A program made the position numbers and the translations under genes. Positions 10,244-21,365 of a stretch of 64,000 nt of DNA are shown here, one piece after another. Under the pieces are notes generated by a model. That model saw only the letters and a list, made by a program, of their open reading frames with translations, made no database searches and was not told where the DNA came from. The DNA is from Siphonodentalium dalli (Eukaryota > Mollusca > Scaphopoda > Gadilida > Siphonodentaliidae). Location: the NCBI GenBank assembly GCA_032622095.1, contig CP136067.1:81804705-81868704 (forward strand). The letters are read 5' to 3'. Position 1 is the first letter of the stretch. Every line of letters starts with the position of its first letter.

Positions 10244-12050
10244 GTTGGCGGTGTATTCAAATCCATGTCCTTGGGTTTTCTTGAGGCGATCGATTGACTA
10301 CCGAGATATGCACTCAATGATTTGAACACCAAGAACAAGTGAAGAACAGACCAAGAACACCATTAAGTCATATTCAGGTTGGTATTCTCACTCTCCAGTT
10401 TCCGTGGGGTGATAATCCAACCTGAAAGCATGGCGTCAATGTGTTCATGTCCGGTTCTCGGTGTTATAATACTCGAGGCACATCATTTCACAGTTAAATA
10501 CAGGCTCACGCATTTTGACATGGCTGGTATTAATGTTTTTGTACAAACCTAGGGTAGATTACAAGTCACATGCAATCTTGCCACAAACTCTCGTTGTATT
10601 CACAATTGGATTGTACTTTAATTTCTCCTGACAGGTGTGTTAAAAAGCCTGGTGATGATAGAAATGTGGAGGTACTCTTGATTTCAATATCGAACAACAA
10701 CCAGAATACTGATATCTAGTAAAGAAATTGGTGAATACTGTTTGAAATAATGACTTGAATACTTGATAGAAACTTCCAAATGAATACTAAAAGCTGGTAC
10801 TTTGATGTCTGCCGTGAAATATCAAATTTAGTAGAAAAGGAAAGATGTGAGAAAGCCCCATTAAAGATTCTTGTTTATTGATTTCTCAACAGTTCTATTG
10901 ATGATTGCTTTTCTGTGAATAATAGAGTTATTCCTCTTGGCATGTGTTTTGAAATCTTCATGAATTCAATATAAAAAGGTCAATCATTTGAAGCATAAGA
11001 AAATGCAAGTTTATTTTAGTTAAATAGCATTTTATGTGTGTCTGTTGTTAATTGTTATGACTGTTTTGTTATAATAAGTGTTAGATAAAATCTATGAGGG
11101 GTAAAGATAAGGGAAAAAGTTACGGGTAATGGGTATGGATCCCTATTTACTGTTTGGAGTAACTATTATCAACATTGCATTCTTTGAGGAATGTCTGTAT
11201 TAACTTTCAAATATTTTTAAGTGCTGGTATGTGCATTCAGAACTATAAACAGTGCTTCAACTTTATTAGTCAAGTTTATCCAGTTAAATGGATTGAATGG
11301 AAGAATGCACACTTTGAAGAAAGTCCATATTTCATGTAACCTTTTATGTACTGGTAATTGCTTCAAGAACTATAAACAGCCTAAAACAGGGCTTCAAATG
11401 TTTTCAGTCAAGTTTTAAGCTAGCAATGAATGGCAGATTACTTTATTTGTTTTGTCTGTTATACTGTGAAGTGTTAGATTAATAAGTTTAGTTATCACAT
11501 TTACCATGTTAACACAGAGGTTGTTGAGATTTCTTGTTAGTTGTACACAATTCACAATTTGGACAGACATCAAACTTAGACAATATTGGTAACTGTAGAG
11601 GAATTTTGTTTTTAGATATTTAAGTACACAATTTTTGTCACAAATCTCTGAGGTGCATGGCAAATGATGTGGTGCTTTTTCTGGAATTGTTTCGAGTCCC
11701 ATGTTCTGATATCATTCTGACATAGATAATCATTCAGTTATTTTCTCAATTCATTCTGTTAGTCATGTGACCAAATATAATTATATGGTCAAAGTACAAG
11801 TAAATGTTCGATTGTATCTGATAGAAAAACAGCAACTTTCATAAAAATCTGTTGCTAAATTATAAAAATATATGTGTAAGTAAAAGGGGGAGATTAATTG
11901 TCCATTTGTTTGAGATAAGCCAATAGAATCATTGGTTTAGATGTTAATCATTAATGTATTAGTTGTGGATACACAGCTACTAGTATTTTGAGAAGGGCTA
12001 ATATCTTTCACAAAGAGTTCATTTGATAGTAACTCCAAGTGGGTGGTATA
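10244..12050. other. Noncoding stretch, nothing recognised
   Basis: A+T-rich sequence with only short overlapping open frames. No transposon termini or exon-like segment could be supported. Confidence 0.35.
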
Positions 12051-12226
12051 CAGTTATGCCCTAAATAATAGACTCCTTAACCATAGCAGAATTATGGGTA
12101 ACTTTTAAGGATTTAGTCGGAAATATGGCTAGTTGCCATTCATCAGAAAGCTCTCAGTGAGAGCTTTCCGATGAATGGAAACAAGTCATATTTCCGACTA
12201 AATCCTGAAAGTTACCCATAATTCTG
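12051..12226. mobile_element. Family A TA-MITE, truncated, copy 1
   Basis: Starts after TA with CAGTTATGCCCTAAATAAT. It forms the usual long hairpin around the apex CTCTCAGTGAGAG. The right arm stops after CATAATTCTG and passes directly into a family E fragment, so the right terminus is lost. Confidence 0.85.
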
Positions 12227-12442
12227 AATGGATTTTCCCACTCAGTTATAAAGTCATACATTGGAATGGTCTACTATTCATTTGGAGGGTTGTTCAGGAT
12301 AAATTATCAGATGAAAGTGTGCCAACAGATAATACAAGTGCTGAATGATTCCAATTCATTGGTGGAAAATGTTCAAATAATACAAACTTATTACCTGAAC
12401 ATTTCCTAAGGGAACAATTCGTCAATGAGTATTTATTATATG
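12224..12442 (+). mobile_element. Family E fragment fused to family A copy
   Basis: Begins abruptly at GAATGGATTTTCCCACTCAG, which is internal family E sequence. It continues through AATGTTCAAATAATACAAAC to GTCAATGAGTATTTATTATA. Both termini are missing. The junction with the family A element falls within GAATGGA, a word that occurs in both families, which points to recombination at a shared word. Confidence 0.7.
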
Positions 12443-13411
12443 CCATGCATATTGAAATATGGGTACCCACTTGAAAGTGTAAAATATTGATATATTGGTA
12501 TCATCACATTCAGTTTTTAAATCAGTGAAGTTTGTTGCGGCCACATTGGCGCTTGCTTCCATATTTCTGCGCAGGCAGGAACCGAATGCTTTTTATTGTT
12601 GCTTTTAAATAAATGAATCAGTTCGCATTAAACCATTATCATACACCGATTTAACTAGAATGTCAGAAGACAGCAGATTTTGAGATCCCAAAACAATCCC
12701 CAACAAGGCTTATACAATTTATGAAAAATAAAATAAGAAAAGACAATGACGTTCGTTAGAAATTGATCCTTCATATCACAGTTGGAAAATATACATTATG
12801 AATGATTTTATACAACTATATACATAGCAAATAGAAACAGTAATACAATCAGATGTGTCTCAAGAGCACTACATATCTTCATTTTTGTTGAAGTATGTGA
12901 ATAGTTTTTAAAGTGGAAAAACATCATACATGTATATCAGCATATTGTTATAAATTATGTTTATTTTGGGGATATTTTATGATTATAATCCAGTTGTAAC
13001 ATGAGAATGGACAGTCTAAATTCGTTTGGGGGTATTTTATAATACTTTTCAAACCAGGTGAGTCATCTTTCTGCCTATTTTAGGGTATCGCACTCTCTTA
13101 GAAATCCATATATGAAAATTCACTATTCATACTGTCCATAGCCTCAATAATTGTAATATGCAAATATACATACCTACTCTTTTCACATATTCAATTTCAT
13201 TATTGCCAATACTTCTCAAGTTATATAAGGGCGAAGTGACTACAACTGATATATCATGGATTGACCTTGTTCAAGAAATATTACCTTCCTATCTAAAAAA
13301 AAAAGGCGCTGTTTGCGGTACAAATAACACTGTGTGTTTATCTGTTACTGAGTCTTCAGTAGAGTATGACAAACTTCTATTATTATAATACGCAACTCAG
13401 AAGATCAGCAA

Positions 13412-13562
13412 CAAGCCTTGAAATAGTGTGTCTGTCATTTGCAGAATGAGGTCCCCAGAGGGTGAATTTGGTGATTCTAGCCCGCTATGCGGGGTAGCAT
13501 CACTAAATTCACCCTCTGGGGACCTCATTCTGCAAATGACAGACACACTATTTCAAGGCTTG
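13412..13562. mobile_element. Family F palindrome with 8-bp target duplication
   Basis: Near-perfect 151-base palindrome centred at 13487 in CCCGCTATGCGGG. The arms start CAAGCCTTGAAATAGTGTGT. The same 8 bases, ATCAGCAA, flank it on both sides (13404-13411 and 13563-13570). A flanking duplication of 8 bases is the hallmark of hAT-superfamily transposition, so this is best read as a hAT-type MITE. The near identity of the arms suggests a young copy. Confidence 0.9.
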
Positions 13563-13570
13563 ATCAGCAA

Positions 13571-15350
13571 ACAGAAATATTCGCCTTTCCCACACATAAA
13601 GCAACATCTGCATAAATCATTAAGTTTCTTTTCACAATTCTGAGTAATTTTGTTAGGTAGAATTGCATTTTTTCTAATTTCATATGTCCGCCCAGCATCT
13701 GATGAATTTCGCATGTATAGACCTGCTTGGAGAATATGTCTGAACAAAAAAATCCATTTCCTTTCATAAGAAGTCTCATGGAAAGTCATTTGCATTTTTA
13801 CTAGTCTTGCAGGGGTACACTATTTAATCATGTAATTTGCCGAGTTTGAATTGTCTCGACTATATTTGTTTGCACTGTGGCTGGGACTCCTAGGCCGCAT
13901 CACATAACCGTTCTTTCGTGGTTAAAGTGTCACAACTATAGTCACAATTACAAACTGTAATTTGTAAATTAATAAATGTCTTTGTATTGTGTATATTCCT
14001 AACCACAAAAACATTCTTATGACTGGCATAAGCTGCTTTCACATACAACCGTGTAACGCATATGCATCTGTGTAATGTTTTCACATAGGCCCATTTTTAG
14101 CTCTGCATTTAAGCATCTGTTATAGTATCGGATGCGCGAAGAAATATTTTTTATTTACATAATATCCTTTCGCCATAGATTCCTCTAACAAAGAGGACGT
14201 TCTCATGATTGCTTTCTATGTCTGCAACGAAAGAAGACAAGGACACCATGACACTTTTGTATATTTTGACTGATATCTGCCATCACAATTATATAATGTC
14301 CTGTTTCAATTGACGGAAACAGATAACATGTTGTCAGTTGCCATACCCCACCACATAATAACCATCTCATTCGTAAATACCCTCAAATATAGGCAGTATA
14401 TCCCAGATTATGACATCACACAAATTTCCCCTTTCCGCTTAGCAGACAGGTTTTGGGTCTGGGAGTGAAAAGTTGTGCGTGCATGCACTGCAAGAGTTAC
14501 GTGGACGGGTATGCGAAAGCATTGACGACCGAAACCATCCACTATACTCTCCGCGTATGCATGCGTTAAGCAGATGTATGTGGAACCAGCTTTATATCGT
14601 AAAAAATCCATAGAAGTGGTTTCTTGAAGAATTAGAATTTTGATGATCATATTAAAGAGAAGTATACTGACAGTTTTAACACTGGAGTTCAAAATTATGG
14701 TTTCATGATAGATTCAAATATTGGCTAAATTTGTTAACCCTGAATCAGTTTATATGTGTAAGCAAACAAAGAAGATAATGATGATTAATCAACTATTTAA
14801 TCACAAACCACAGCACGCGCGACATCACTGGGTTAATGATGCACTACTCAAGCATGGCAAGAACATTTAGCAGCAGACTTATACACAAAATAAAACAGAC
14901 ATTGGAAAATATTTCCATATGGAACACTGGTCACTCACATCAAATCAGGATCAAATTTGAAACACACTAATGAACCTGGTGCTTATTTGGATTGTTCAGT
15001 TGCAGAAACTGAGTACATGTATATATCTGAATAAACAACAGCATACTCTTTTAATCTGCCTGTTTAAAAATTTTAACTATTTTTTTCTTTAGTTCAATCA
15101 TCCATCGATCTATTTTGGGTTCTGTTGTCTACCTTTCTTTACCAGAGTTATGGGTGTACATGTATTATGATATGCTTCACGGTACTCTTGTTGGGAGGGG
15201 TCAGCTTAGAGGTTCTAAAATGGGAGAAGTCACTTCTTCCTATTTTTTGTTTATTAGGGAGAAGTGGACTGCTATTAGGGAGAAGTCAGTCATGGAGGCT
15301 GAAGTTCAATTTACATCCCAATATCAGCCTTCAATGAACCACTATTAAAG
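13571..15350. other. Noncoding stretch, nothing recognised
   Basis: Open frames up to 94 codons occur but look random, with no motifs and no splice context. No repeat family was recognised. Confidence 0.35.
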
Positions 15351-15352
15351 TA

Positions 15353-15548
15353 CAGTAATGTCCTAAATAATGGACCCCTTAACCACAGCAGAATTATGGG
15401 AAATTTTTCAGGATTTAGTCGGAAAAATGGCTTGTTACCATTCATCGGAAAGCTCTCAACAAGAGCTTTCTGATGAATGGCAGCAAGCCATATCCTGACA
15501 AAATCCTGAAAAATTTCCCATAATTCTGCTGTGGTTAAAGGGTCATAT
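15353..15548. mobile_element. Family A TA-MITE, copy 2
   Basis: Preceded by TA and starts CAGTAATGTCCTAAATAATG. It is a hairpin around CTCTCAACAAGAG. The right arm reads to CTGTGGTTAAAGGGTCATAT, after which the terminal bases are missing. Confidence 0.88.
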
Positions 15549-15830
15549 ACAACTCATTTATAAGCCCACAAAAGAAAGTGATTGCACCATTAGAATCAGC
15601 ATATACACTGTTTGGAGTTATAAATGCTGGAAACTGAGGGAGAAATCACTTCCCCTTAGAAATATAGATAGGGAGAAGTGACACATTTTAAGGAGAAGCT
15701 ACATGTATCTCCTACATGTATGCCTCGCTTTAGGCTGGTCCACGCATGTTGGTGAGCAGGTAACTCCAAGTCCATTGGTGGTATCAAATCATATCATGAT
15801 TCCCAATCTCCCAATCTGTGGCAGCATACA

Positions 15831-16041
15831 TGTAATGTCCTAAATAATCGACCCCTAACCACAGCAGAATTATGGGAAATTTTTCAGGATTTAGTCGGAA
15901 ATATGGCTTGCTGCCATTAATCGGAAAGCTCTTGGTGAGAGCTTTCCAATGAATGGCAACAAGCCATATTTCCGACTATATCCTGAAAACTTTCTCATAA
16001 TTCTGCTGTGGTTAAAGGGTCATATACTTCGGGCATTACTG
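15831..16041. mobile_element. Family A TA-MITE, copy 3
   Basis: The left end is slightly eroded (TGTAATGTCCTAAATAATCG) and the right end GGGCATTACTG is followed by TA. It is a hairpin of about 211 bases with the arms running to the family core GGATTTAGTCGGAAATATGG. Confidence 0.88.
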
Positions 16042-16051
16042 TACATGTACA

Positions 16052-16495
16052 TTGTATCCTGTGTCTCATATTAACATTGTTAGCACATTTATGCATATGC
16101 TCAAAACATTCAATACATACACATATTTTCACATTTTACCATACATGACACACACACACTCATTGAAAGACCATTCATTTATCTCTCATTCATCATATAC
16201 ACAAGAAAACATGAATACCTCTGTGAGTTCTTTGTACAAGGATGATCCATATGATGAAAAAATCATCTCCCATTCCATTCTCATTCATATTAGCCCAATG
16301 ACAATGGCACTCTGCCAAGCGAGATTAATTTTCCAAGAATGGTTAATGTCAGGCTTCTCCAGCGATTTCCAGGACCACTGTCATAATAATATCATATTCA
16401 AATTTATGTGGTTTCAGGATTATGAGAAAGTTGTCTCAGCAGATGGCTTTTGCAATGCTTTAGAAAACCTCTGTAGAGAAGAAGAAGTAAACTAA
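16052..16495 (+). CDS. Unrecognised ORF of 147 codons, doubtful
   Basis: The longest plus-strand frame outside minisatellites in this part. It is rich in His, Ser and Thr at the start. The second half looks more protein-like (LCQARLIFQEWLMSGFSSD, YEKVVSADGFCNALENLCRE). It lies between two family A elements and inside no recognised repeat. I found no family resemblance and no splice signals that decide the matter. It could be a decayed coding piece or a chance frame. Confidence 0.18.
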   Translation: MYPVSHINIVSTFMHMLKTFNTYTYFHILPYMTHTHSLKDHSFISHSSYTQENMNTSVSSLYKDDPYDEKIISHSILIHISPMTMALCQARLIFQEWLMSGFSSDFQDHCHNNIIFKFMWFQDYEKVVSADGFCNALENLCREEEVN

Positions 16496-16583
16496 GTGTA
16501 CTTGTACACTGTATCTTGTGGCTTGTGGCTGGTAATATAGCCTGGTATGCTATCTAATATATATATGTTCTGATCCTGATATA

Positions 16584-16800
16584 CAGTAATGCCCTAATTA
16601 ATTGACCCCTTAACCACAGCATAATTATGGATAACTTTTCAGGATTTAGTCGGAAATATGGCTTGTTGCCATTCATCGGAAAGCTCTCCACGAGAGCTTT
16701 CCGTTGAATGGCAACAAGCCATATTTCCGACTAAATCCTGAAAAGTTACCCATAATTCTGCTGTGGTTATTAAAGGGGTCGATTATTTAGGGCATTACTG
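16584..16800. mobile_element. Family A TA-MITE, copy 4
   Basis: Complete 217-base element with TA on both sides. It runs from CAGTAATGCCCTAATTAATT to ATTATTTAGGGCATTACTG. It carries the marker differences CCGTTGAATGG and GGTTATTAAAGGGG. The copy at 25698-25914 has the same markers in inverted orientation, showing that these two copies share a recent common origin. Confidence 0.92.
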
Positions 16801-16964
16801 TACATTGTAGTGTTATATGAATGGTAGAATTCATAGGAGAAAACTTTTTAAGACCTTTATATGACATGCAGACTCTTTGAAAAGACTATGATAATCTCCT
16901 CAGATTTACGTCTCGATCTCTCATATAGATTTCTTTTCTGTATTGTTGCGATTTCCTCTATTTC
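16801..16964 (-). repeat. 164-bp inverted duplicate of 25534-25697
   Basis: Read on the minus strand this segment matches 25534-25697 with a single mismatch (CGCAACAATACAG versus CGCATCAATACAG). Together with the adjoining family A copy the duplicated block is 381 bases. Confidence 0.92.
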
Positions 16965-17062
16965 ATTTGTTATGTCTCGGACTATGCAATATTTTATTGG
17001 TCTGTGATATTGCCAGCAGAATCCCGAAGGCAGGGCTGATGATCATGAGTTACTAGAAATAG

Positions 17063-17271
17063 AGTAATGCCCTAAATAATCGACTCTTTAACCACAGCAG
17101 AATTATGGGTATTTCAGGATTTAGTCGGAAATATGGCTTGTTGCCATTCATCGGAAAGCTCTCACTGAGAGCTTTCCAATGAATGGCAACAAGCCATATC
17201 TGCAACTAAATCCTGAAAAGTTACGCATAATGTTGCTGTGGTTAAGGAGTCGATTATTCAGGGCATTACTG
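17063..17271. mobile_element. Family A TA-MITE, copy 5
   Basis: About 209 bases. The left end is GAGTAATGCCCTAAATAATC and the right end is GGGCATTACTG before TA. A short deletion in the left arm removes part of the AACTTTTCAGG segment. Confidence 0.87.
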
Positions 17272-17471
17272 TAGGAACTATACAGTACATCTCACCCAAA
17301 TTCAAACAAAGAAAACAAAACAAAATGGCTTCTCACGCACTTCACTCATCTTTGATCCGCGTTGACATTAACCACTTGAAATCAGAACACGTAACTATTA
17401 TAAGGTGCATCTTAGTTGACAATCAACCTGGTATGTGTGACATTACCTCAGAAAAGCCCTTCCACTTCCGG

Positions 17472-17560
17472 AAACGAAATATATATCAGAGATCTATAGA
17501 CGTAAATCTGATATGATTATCGAGGGTTGTCAAAGAGACTGAATGACATGCTGATTCCAC
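17472..17560 (+). repeat. Diverged relative of the 164-bp duplicated segment
   Basis: Shares TAGACGTAAATCTGA and spaced matches around GATTATC, TCAAAGAGACTG and TGACATGCTG with 25550-25640, in the same orientation. It is therefore inverted relative to 16860-16964. Similarity is partial, so this is an older copy. Confidence 0.55.
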
Positions 17561-17661
17561 ATTATTTGTTCTCTTCTTATTTTCAGATTACTTTGATCCA
17601 CCAATATTCTTGTATTCTGGATGCTGTTACTAGAAACCATAACCTCACTCATGCAAGAGTA

Positions 17662-17912
17662 CAGTAATGCTCTAATTAATCGACCTCTAACCACAGCAGA
17701 ATTATGGGTAACTTTTCAGGATTTAGTCGGAAATATGAATAGTTGCCATTCATCGGAAAGCTCTCGGCGAAATATGAATTGTTGCCATTCATCGGAAAGC
17801 TCTCAGCGAGAGCTTTCCGATTAATGGCAACAAGGCATATTTCCGACTAAATCCTGAAAAGTTACCCATAATTCTGCTGTGGTTAAGAGGTTGATTAATT
17901 AGAGCATTACTG
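17662..17912. mobile_element. Family A TA-MITE, copy 6, with internal duplication
   Basis: TA on both sides. It runs from CAGTAATGCTCTAATTAATC to ATTAGAGCATTACTG. The 36-base segment TTGCCATTCATCGGAAAGCT plus flanks is duplicated in tandem near the apex (about 17740-17810), which makes this copy longer than its relatives. Confidence 0.9.
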
Positions 17913-18163
17913 TACATCTTTTCTCTACTTCACTGACTGAACCATCTGTAACCAATTGAAATCTGACTTTTGCAGTCCTTGCTTGTTCCAGATGAATGGA
18001 AATGATGTATGAAACTGTAATTTTGTTTAGCAAATTTGTAAATATTTTTTAGAAAACCTAAAAAAAATAAAAATTATTTGTTCTATTAAACCAGTTAAGT
18101 ATCACATGTGGAATCAGCATGTTCAAATAAAATGAGGAATAAATATTATGTATTATATAATTA

Positions 18164-18529
18164 TCATAAAAATTTCAACAACAATACTGACAATAATATT
18201 AGTAACAAATTTGAGATTACACAATTCGAACTATTGTCTCGGTCGTGTCTCCTCGAGCTGTCGGCAACGATCACTTGATTGTTTTTATCAAACTTCGCTT
18301 TGTTATGCGGCCGTCTGTTCTGGGAGTCTATACCAGGCCGACGATACTCGTCTGTGGCCTCTTTTTTGTGTTGTTTGTTGTTTGGTTTGTTGTTGCTTTC
18401 GTCATCGACATTGAGCGAAACTCTGTCACAAACCATTGTTTTATGAGAACGAAGCCACACATGGTAACCGAACACTCTGAATTCATGATTCTTCATGCAG
18501 GTAGGCAGGTTACTCACATTGAAGGTGAA
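18164..18529 (-). CDS. Orphan GPI-anchored protein gene, last coding exon
   Basis: Terminal exon of the minus-strand gene: 121 codons and a TGA stop. The acceptor ACACTTTTTCAG is strong and opens in phase 0, matching the phase-0 end of the exon at 21124-21302. It starts FTFNVSNLPTCMKNHEFRVF and continues YHVWLRSHKTMVC, which looks like the last structured piece of the extracellular domain. A linker of about 70 polar residues rich in Asn, Lys, Asp and Arg follows. The protein ends with NCVISNLLLILLSVLLLKFL directly after DNSS. A small-residue site, a short spacer and a hydrophobic tail with no cytosolic residues is the pattern of a GPI-anchor signal. Possible N-glycosylation sites are NVS and NSS. 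No AATAAA was seen close downstream. The function is unknown. Confidence 0.82.
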   Translation of the reverse strand, partial: FTFNVSNLPTCMKNHEFRVFGYHVWLRSHKTMVCDRVSLNVDDESNNKPNNKQHKKEATDEYRRPGIDSQNRRPHNKAKFDKNNQVIVADSSRRHDRDNSSNCVISNLLLILLSVLLLKFL

Positions 18530-18669
18530 CTGAAAAAGTGTAACATTGAATCGTCAGTGCATAAAATTATAATACACAATTACTTGTACCAGGCTCTCCA
18601 GATTCGATCATTTGAAGGGTATAAATGCAAAACACCTAACGAGACATGAATGATTATTGTAACGATTCA

Positions 18670-19290
18670 TTTCCGGCAATCGATCATTGAACTGGATGGT
18701 TCAATTTGAACATCAGATATTGAGGTAAAAATAAGTACCATTGAGAGTTATGGGAAATAATTTCCACACAAACATTTTTCCATATTATTTCTATGCAAAA
18801 TTTGTCAATGGACCAAGGGGTTTCTGTGACCTGTACATGTATGTGTTGGCTTGAAATTTGTGATTTACTCTCACAAATAGAATCATGGTTTTTACAACGA
18901 AATTGAAAATATTGCTGTCAATTTTGACAAATAAAATTATTATATATATGCTTTCAATATTCAAAAGATTATTCCAAAATGAACCTTTTAGCAGTGTGAA
19001 AGAAACGCTTACTTACCAACTTAATGGATTATACTCATTTGGAATTTAATCTTTAAAAAATTACATACACTTCATTCTCTATAGTATTTTGTAATGTATT
19101 TAAATAGGATAATTACATCAGGGGGCAGAAGTGAACGTTGAATGTAGGAATTTCATCACGGCAATACACGATGTCACGGTAGCGTTACTATAAACTTTAC
19201 ATTAGGAAACTGATATTATTTCTTAGTATCCCTTCCACTGATGCATAATAGAACATTTGACTCATTTCAAGTTTTTAAACTGGGCCTGCC
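18670..19290. other. Intron sequence, nothing recognised
   Basis: A+T-rich intron of the minus-strand gene without recognised elements. Confidence 0.4.
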
Positions 19291-19296
19291 CTTTAA

Positions 19297-19688
19297 CCCT
19301 TTACCCAACAAACCGGCCAAAACCGGCCAAATAAAGCTTCAACAGCCTAAAATATCTTCGGTCTGTCTCAATAGAACCATACAAATATGGATATCATTGG
19401 AACCGGCTCCTTGACCACATTGTGATAGTTACAGTTATACCCTGTGCCAATGCATTCTCTTATATATGCGAGTCGACCATAGGTCGCCTCGCATATATAA
19501 GAGAATGCATTGGCCTAAAAAAAATCTTTTTTTAACACTTTTTACCATTTTTTCTTACATTCTTTAACAATTTTATAATTTTTAATGTGTTAAGCCAATG
19601 CATTCTCTTATATATGCGAGGCGACCTATGGTCGACTCGCATATATAAGAGAATGCATTGGCACAGGGCCCTTCTGTTGGGTAAAGGG
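19297..19688 (+). mobile_element. Family C TTAA element with two hairpin modules, copy 1
   Basis: TTAA precedes (19293-19296) and follows (19689-19692). It begins CCCTTTACCCAACAAACCGG and ends TGTTGGGTAAAGGG. It contains two hairpin modules in opposite order (about 19449-19514 and 19594-19660), each built on CCAATGCATTCTCTTATATA and its inverse. Between them is a T-rich spacer. It is a nearly identical inverted copy of 49691-50072, differing by a 10-base tandem repeat of AACCGGCCAA and a few substitutions. Confidence 0.92.
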
Positions 19689-20171
19689 TTAAATATGATC
19701 GTGAAATAATAATGACTGGAGAAGAACTGCATTTTTCTTGTTTCCTGTGAACATTAGCTCAAGGGACTCTAAAATCACACATTGATTAACTCGATATCGA
19801 GCCAATACCAGAGACGCCAGTAGTGCCGGCAGGCGTCAAATTCATATTGTTGTGTTGATAGTGATGATAACTCAAACACTCACCATAAGACAACTGACTC
19901 CCAAAGTATTAGAACTACCAACCTCAACAAGAGGCCACATATAATTTAAATTTCATTAAATATTTAAGAAATAATTCTTGTTTCTGTTCTGTTTATGTAG
20001 TTATAACCAAAAAGGTTGACAACAAATTCATTAACGTGTGTAGCACATTGTAAATGTAGTAAAGTTGTCTTTAAACTTTTCAGTTGTAGTTTCACTCATA
20101 TACTTTAATCTGAACAATTTCTTAAAATTTAATCCCACTATTGGTTATAAACGTCTTCTTTCCCCAATATA

Positions 20172-20353
20172 CAGTAATGCCCTAAGTAATCGACTCTTTA
20201 AACACAGCAGAAATATGGCTTGTTGCCATTCATCGGAAAGATCTCGGGGAGAGCTTTCCGATGAATGGCAACAAGCCATATTTCCGACTAAATCCTGAAA
20301 AGTTACCCATAATTCTGCTGCGGTTAAGGAGTCGATTATTTAGGGCATTACTG
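20172..20353. mobile_element. Family A TA-MITE, copy 7
   Basis: TA on both sides. The left arm lacks about 35 bases of the core (it jumps from CACAGCAG to AAATATGG). The right arm is complete and ends GGGCATTACTG. Confidence 0.9.
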
Positions 20354-21123
20354 TATTTCCATTAAATTAGAAAAGTTCTTTGCGACCAACAATTATGCCT
20401 TGGGAAAAAACACTTGTCAATCAACCATCCAATTGTAGAAATACTTCATTTTCATTATTTCCATTGGTCAGACAATTGAAATAAACAAAGCTGGCATCTT
20501 TCCAAGAATGTACAGGCCATAAATTAGATCGTGCACCTGTACTTTCTGGGAGAGTGACGGTCACCGATTAAGATTATCAACATATAAAACTTAATGGCTA
20601 ATTAAAGACATATTATGGACTTTTTGGGGTGTGTTAAACTGATAATAATTCAGGCGCTATGCCAACTGGAGGAATGTAGCATTCTACTAACATCACTGAA
20701 AATCTCAAGCAAATCGAACGTACCAGTCCATAGAAAACACCGTCTGAACTATGCTCAATTATAAATATTAACTTATTGATTTTGGAAGTAACTATTGGCG
20801 ATGCACCAACGAAAATGATTTCGCCATTGAGAGTCACTGATTTTAATGTATATGTAAGAATGACGGTGTCTGTTGTCAATTTGTATATCATATTTGTGAA
20901 CATAACTACTTTGAGCAAGATTATACTCAATTTCTATTTGATTACCCTATCAGAGTGTTTCACATCACTTTAAGCGACAATTAATTGTTTTATAGTATTC
21001 CGTGAATTGACAGCTTATGATTAAGATATTTTGTAAAACTCAGACCTTTGACCTCATAGCATTCTAGACCTCTGAAAATCATGTCAAAGTGGACAATAGA
21101 GGATAATCTGTAGCTTCACTTAC

Positions 21124-21302
21124 TGGGTATATATTGGGCATGAGTCTGAACCAATCAAACTGGCTCCTGTGGTTCATGGGCGGATTTCCTTGAAACGACC
21201 AGCCAAATCCTCCGAGTTGGCCTTCTGAATTATACATCAGGAATATAGGATATATCTTCTCGCAAGCAAGATCTGGTGACATATCCTTGAAGTAATGTTG
21301 TC
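21124..21302 (-). CDS. Orphan GPI-anchored protein gene, exon with GFGW motif
   Basis: Internal exon of 179 bases. The acceptor is TATATTTTACAG and the donor GTAAGT. The split first codon joins with the previous exon to give Gly, and the end is in phase 0. It contains QHYFKDMSPDLACEKIYPIF, LMYNSEGQLGGFGWSF and FDWFRLMPNIYP. With the previous exon it forms CVPNMGQHYF. The high density of aromatic residues and Gly around the Cys fits an extracellular beta-rich domain. The spacing of the MGxHY, FLMYN and GFGW motifs looks like a conserved family signature. I cannot name the family with certainty. Confidence 0.85.
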
Positions 21303-21365
21303 CTGTAAAATATAAAGTTTGTATTATACCAGCTGAACAGGCCAATCTAGTTCAATGACAATCAA

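Noticed and set aside
16860-16964. tRNA- or small-RNA-like gene in the duplicated 164-base segment
   Set aside because: No cloverleaf, box motifs or TGGTTCGA-type arm could be found.
18245-18649. Plus-strand frame of 134 codons
   Set aside because: It is antisense to the well-supported last exon of the minus-strand gene and has no splice or motif support.
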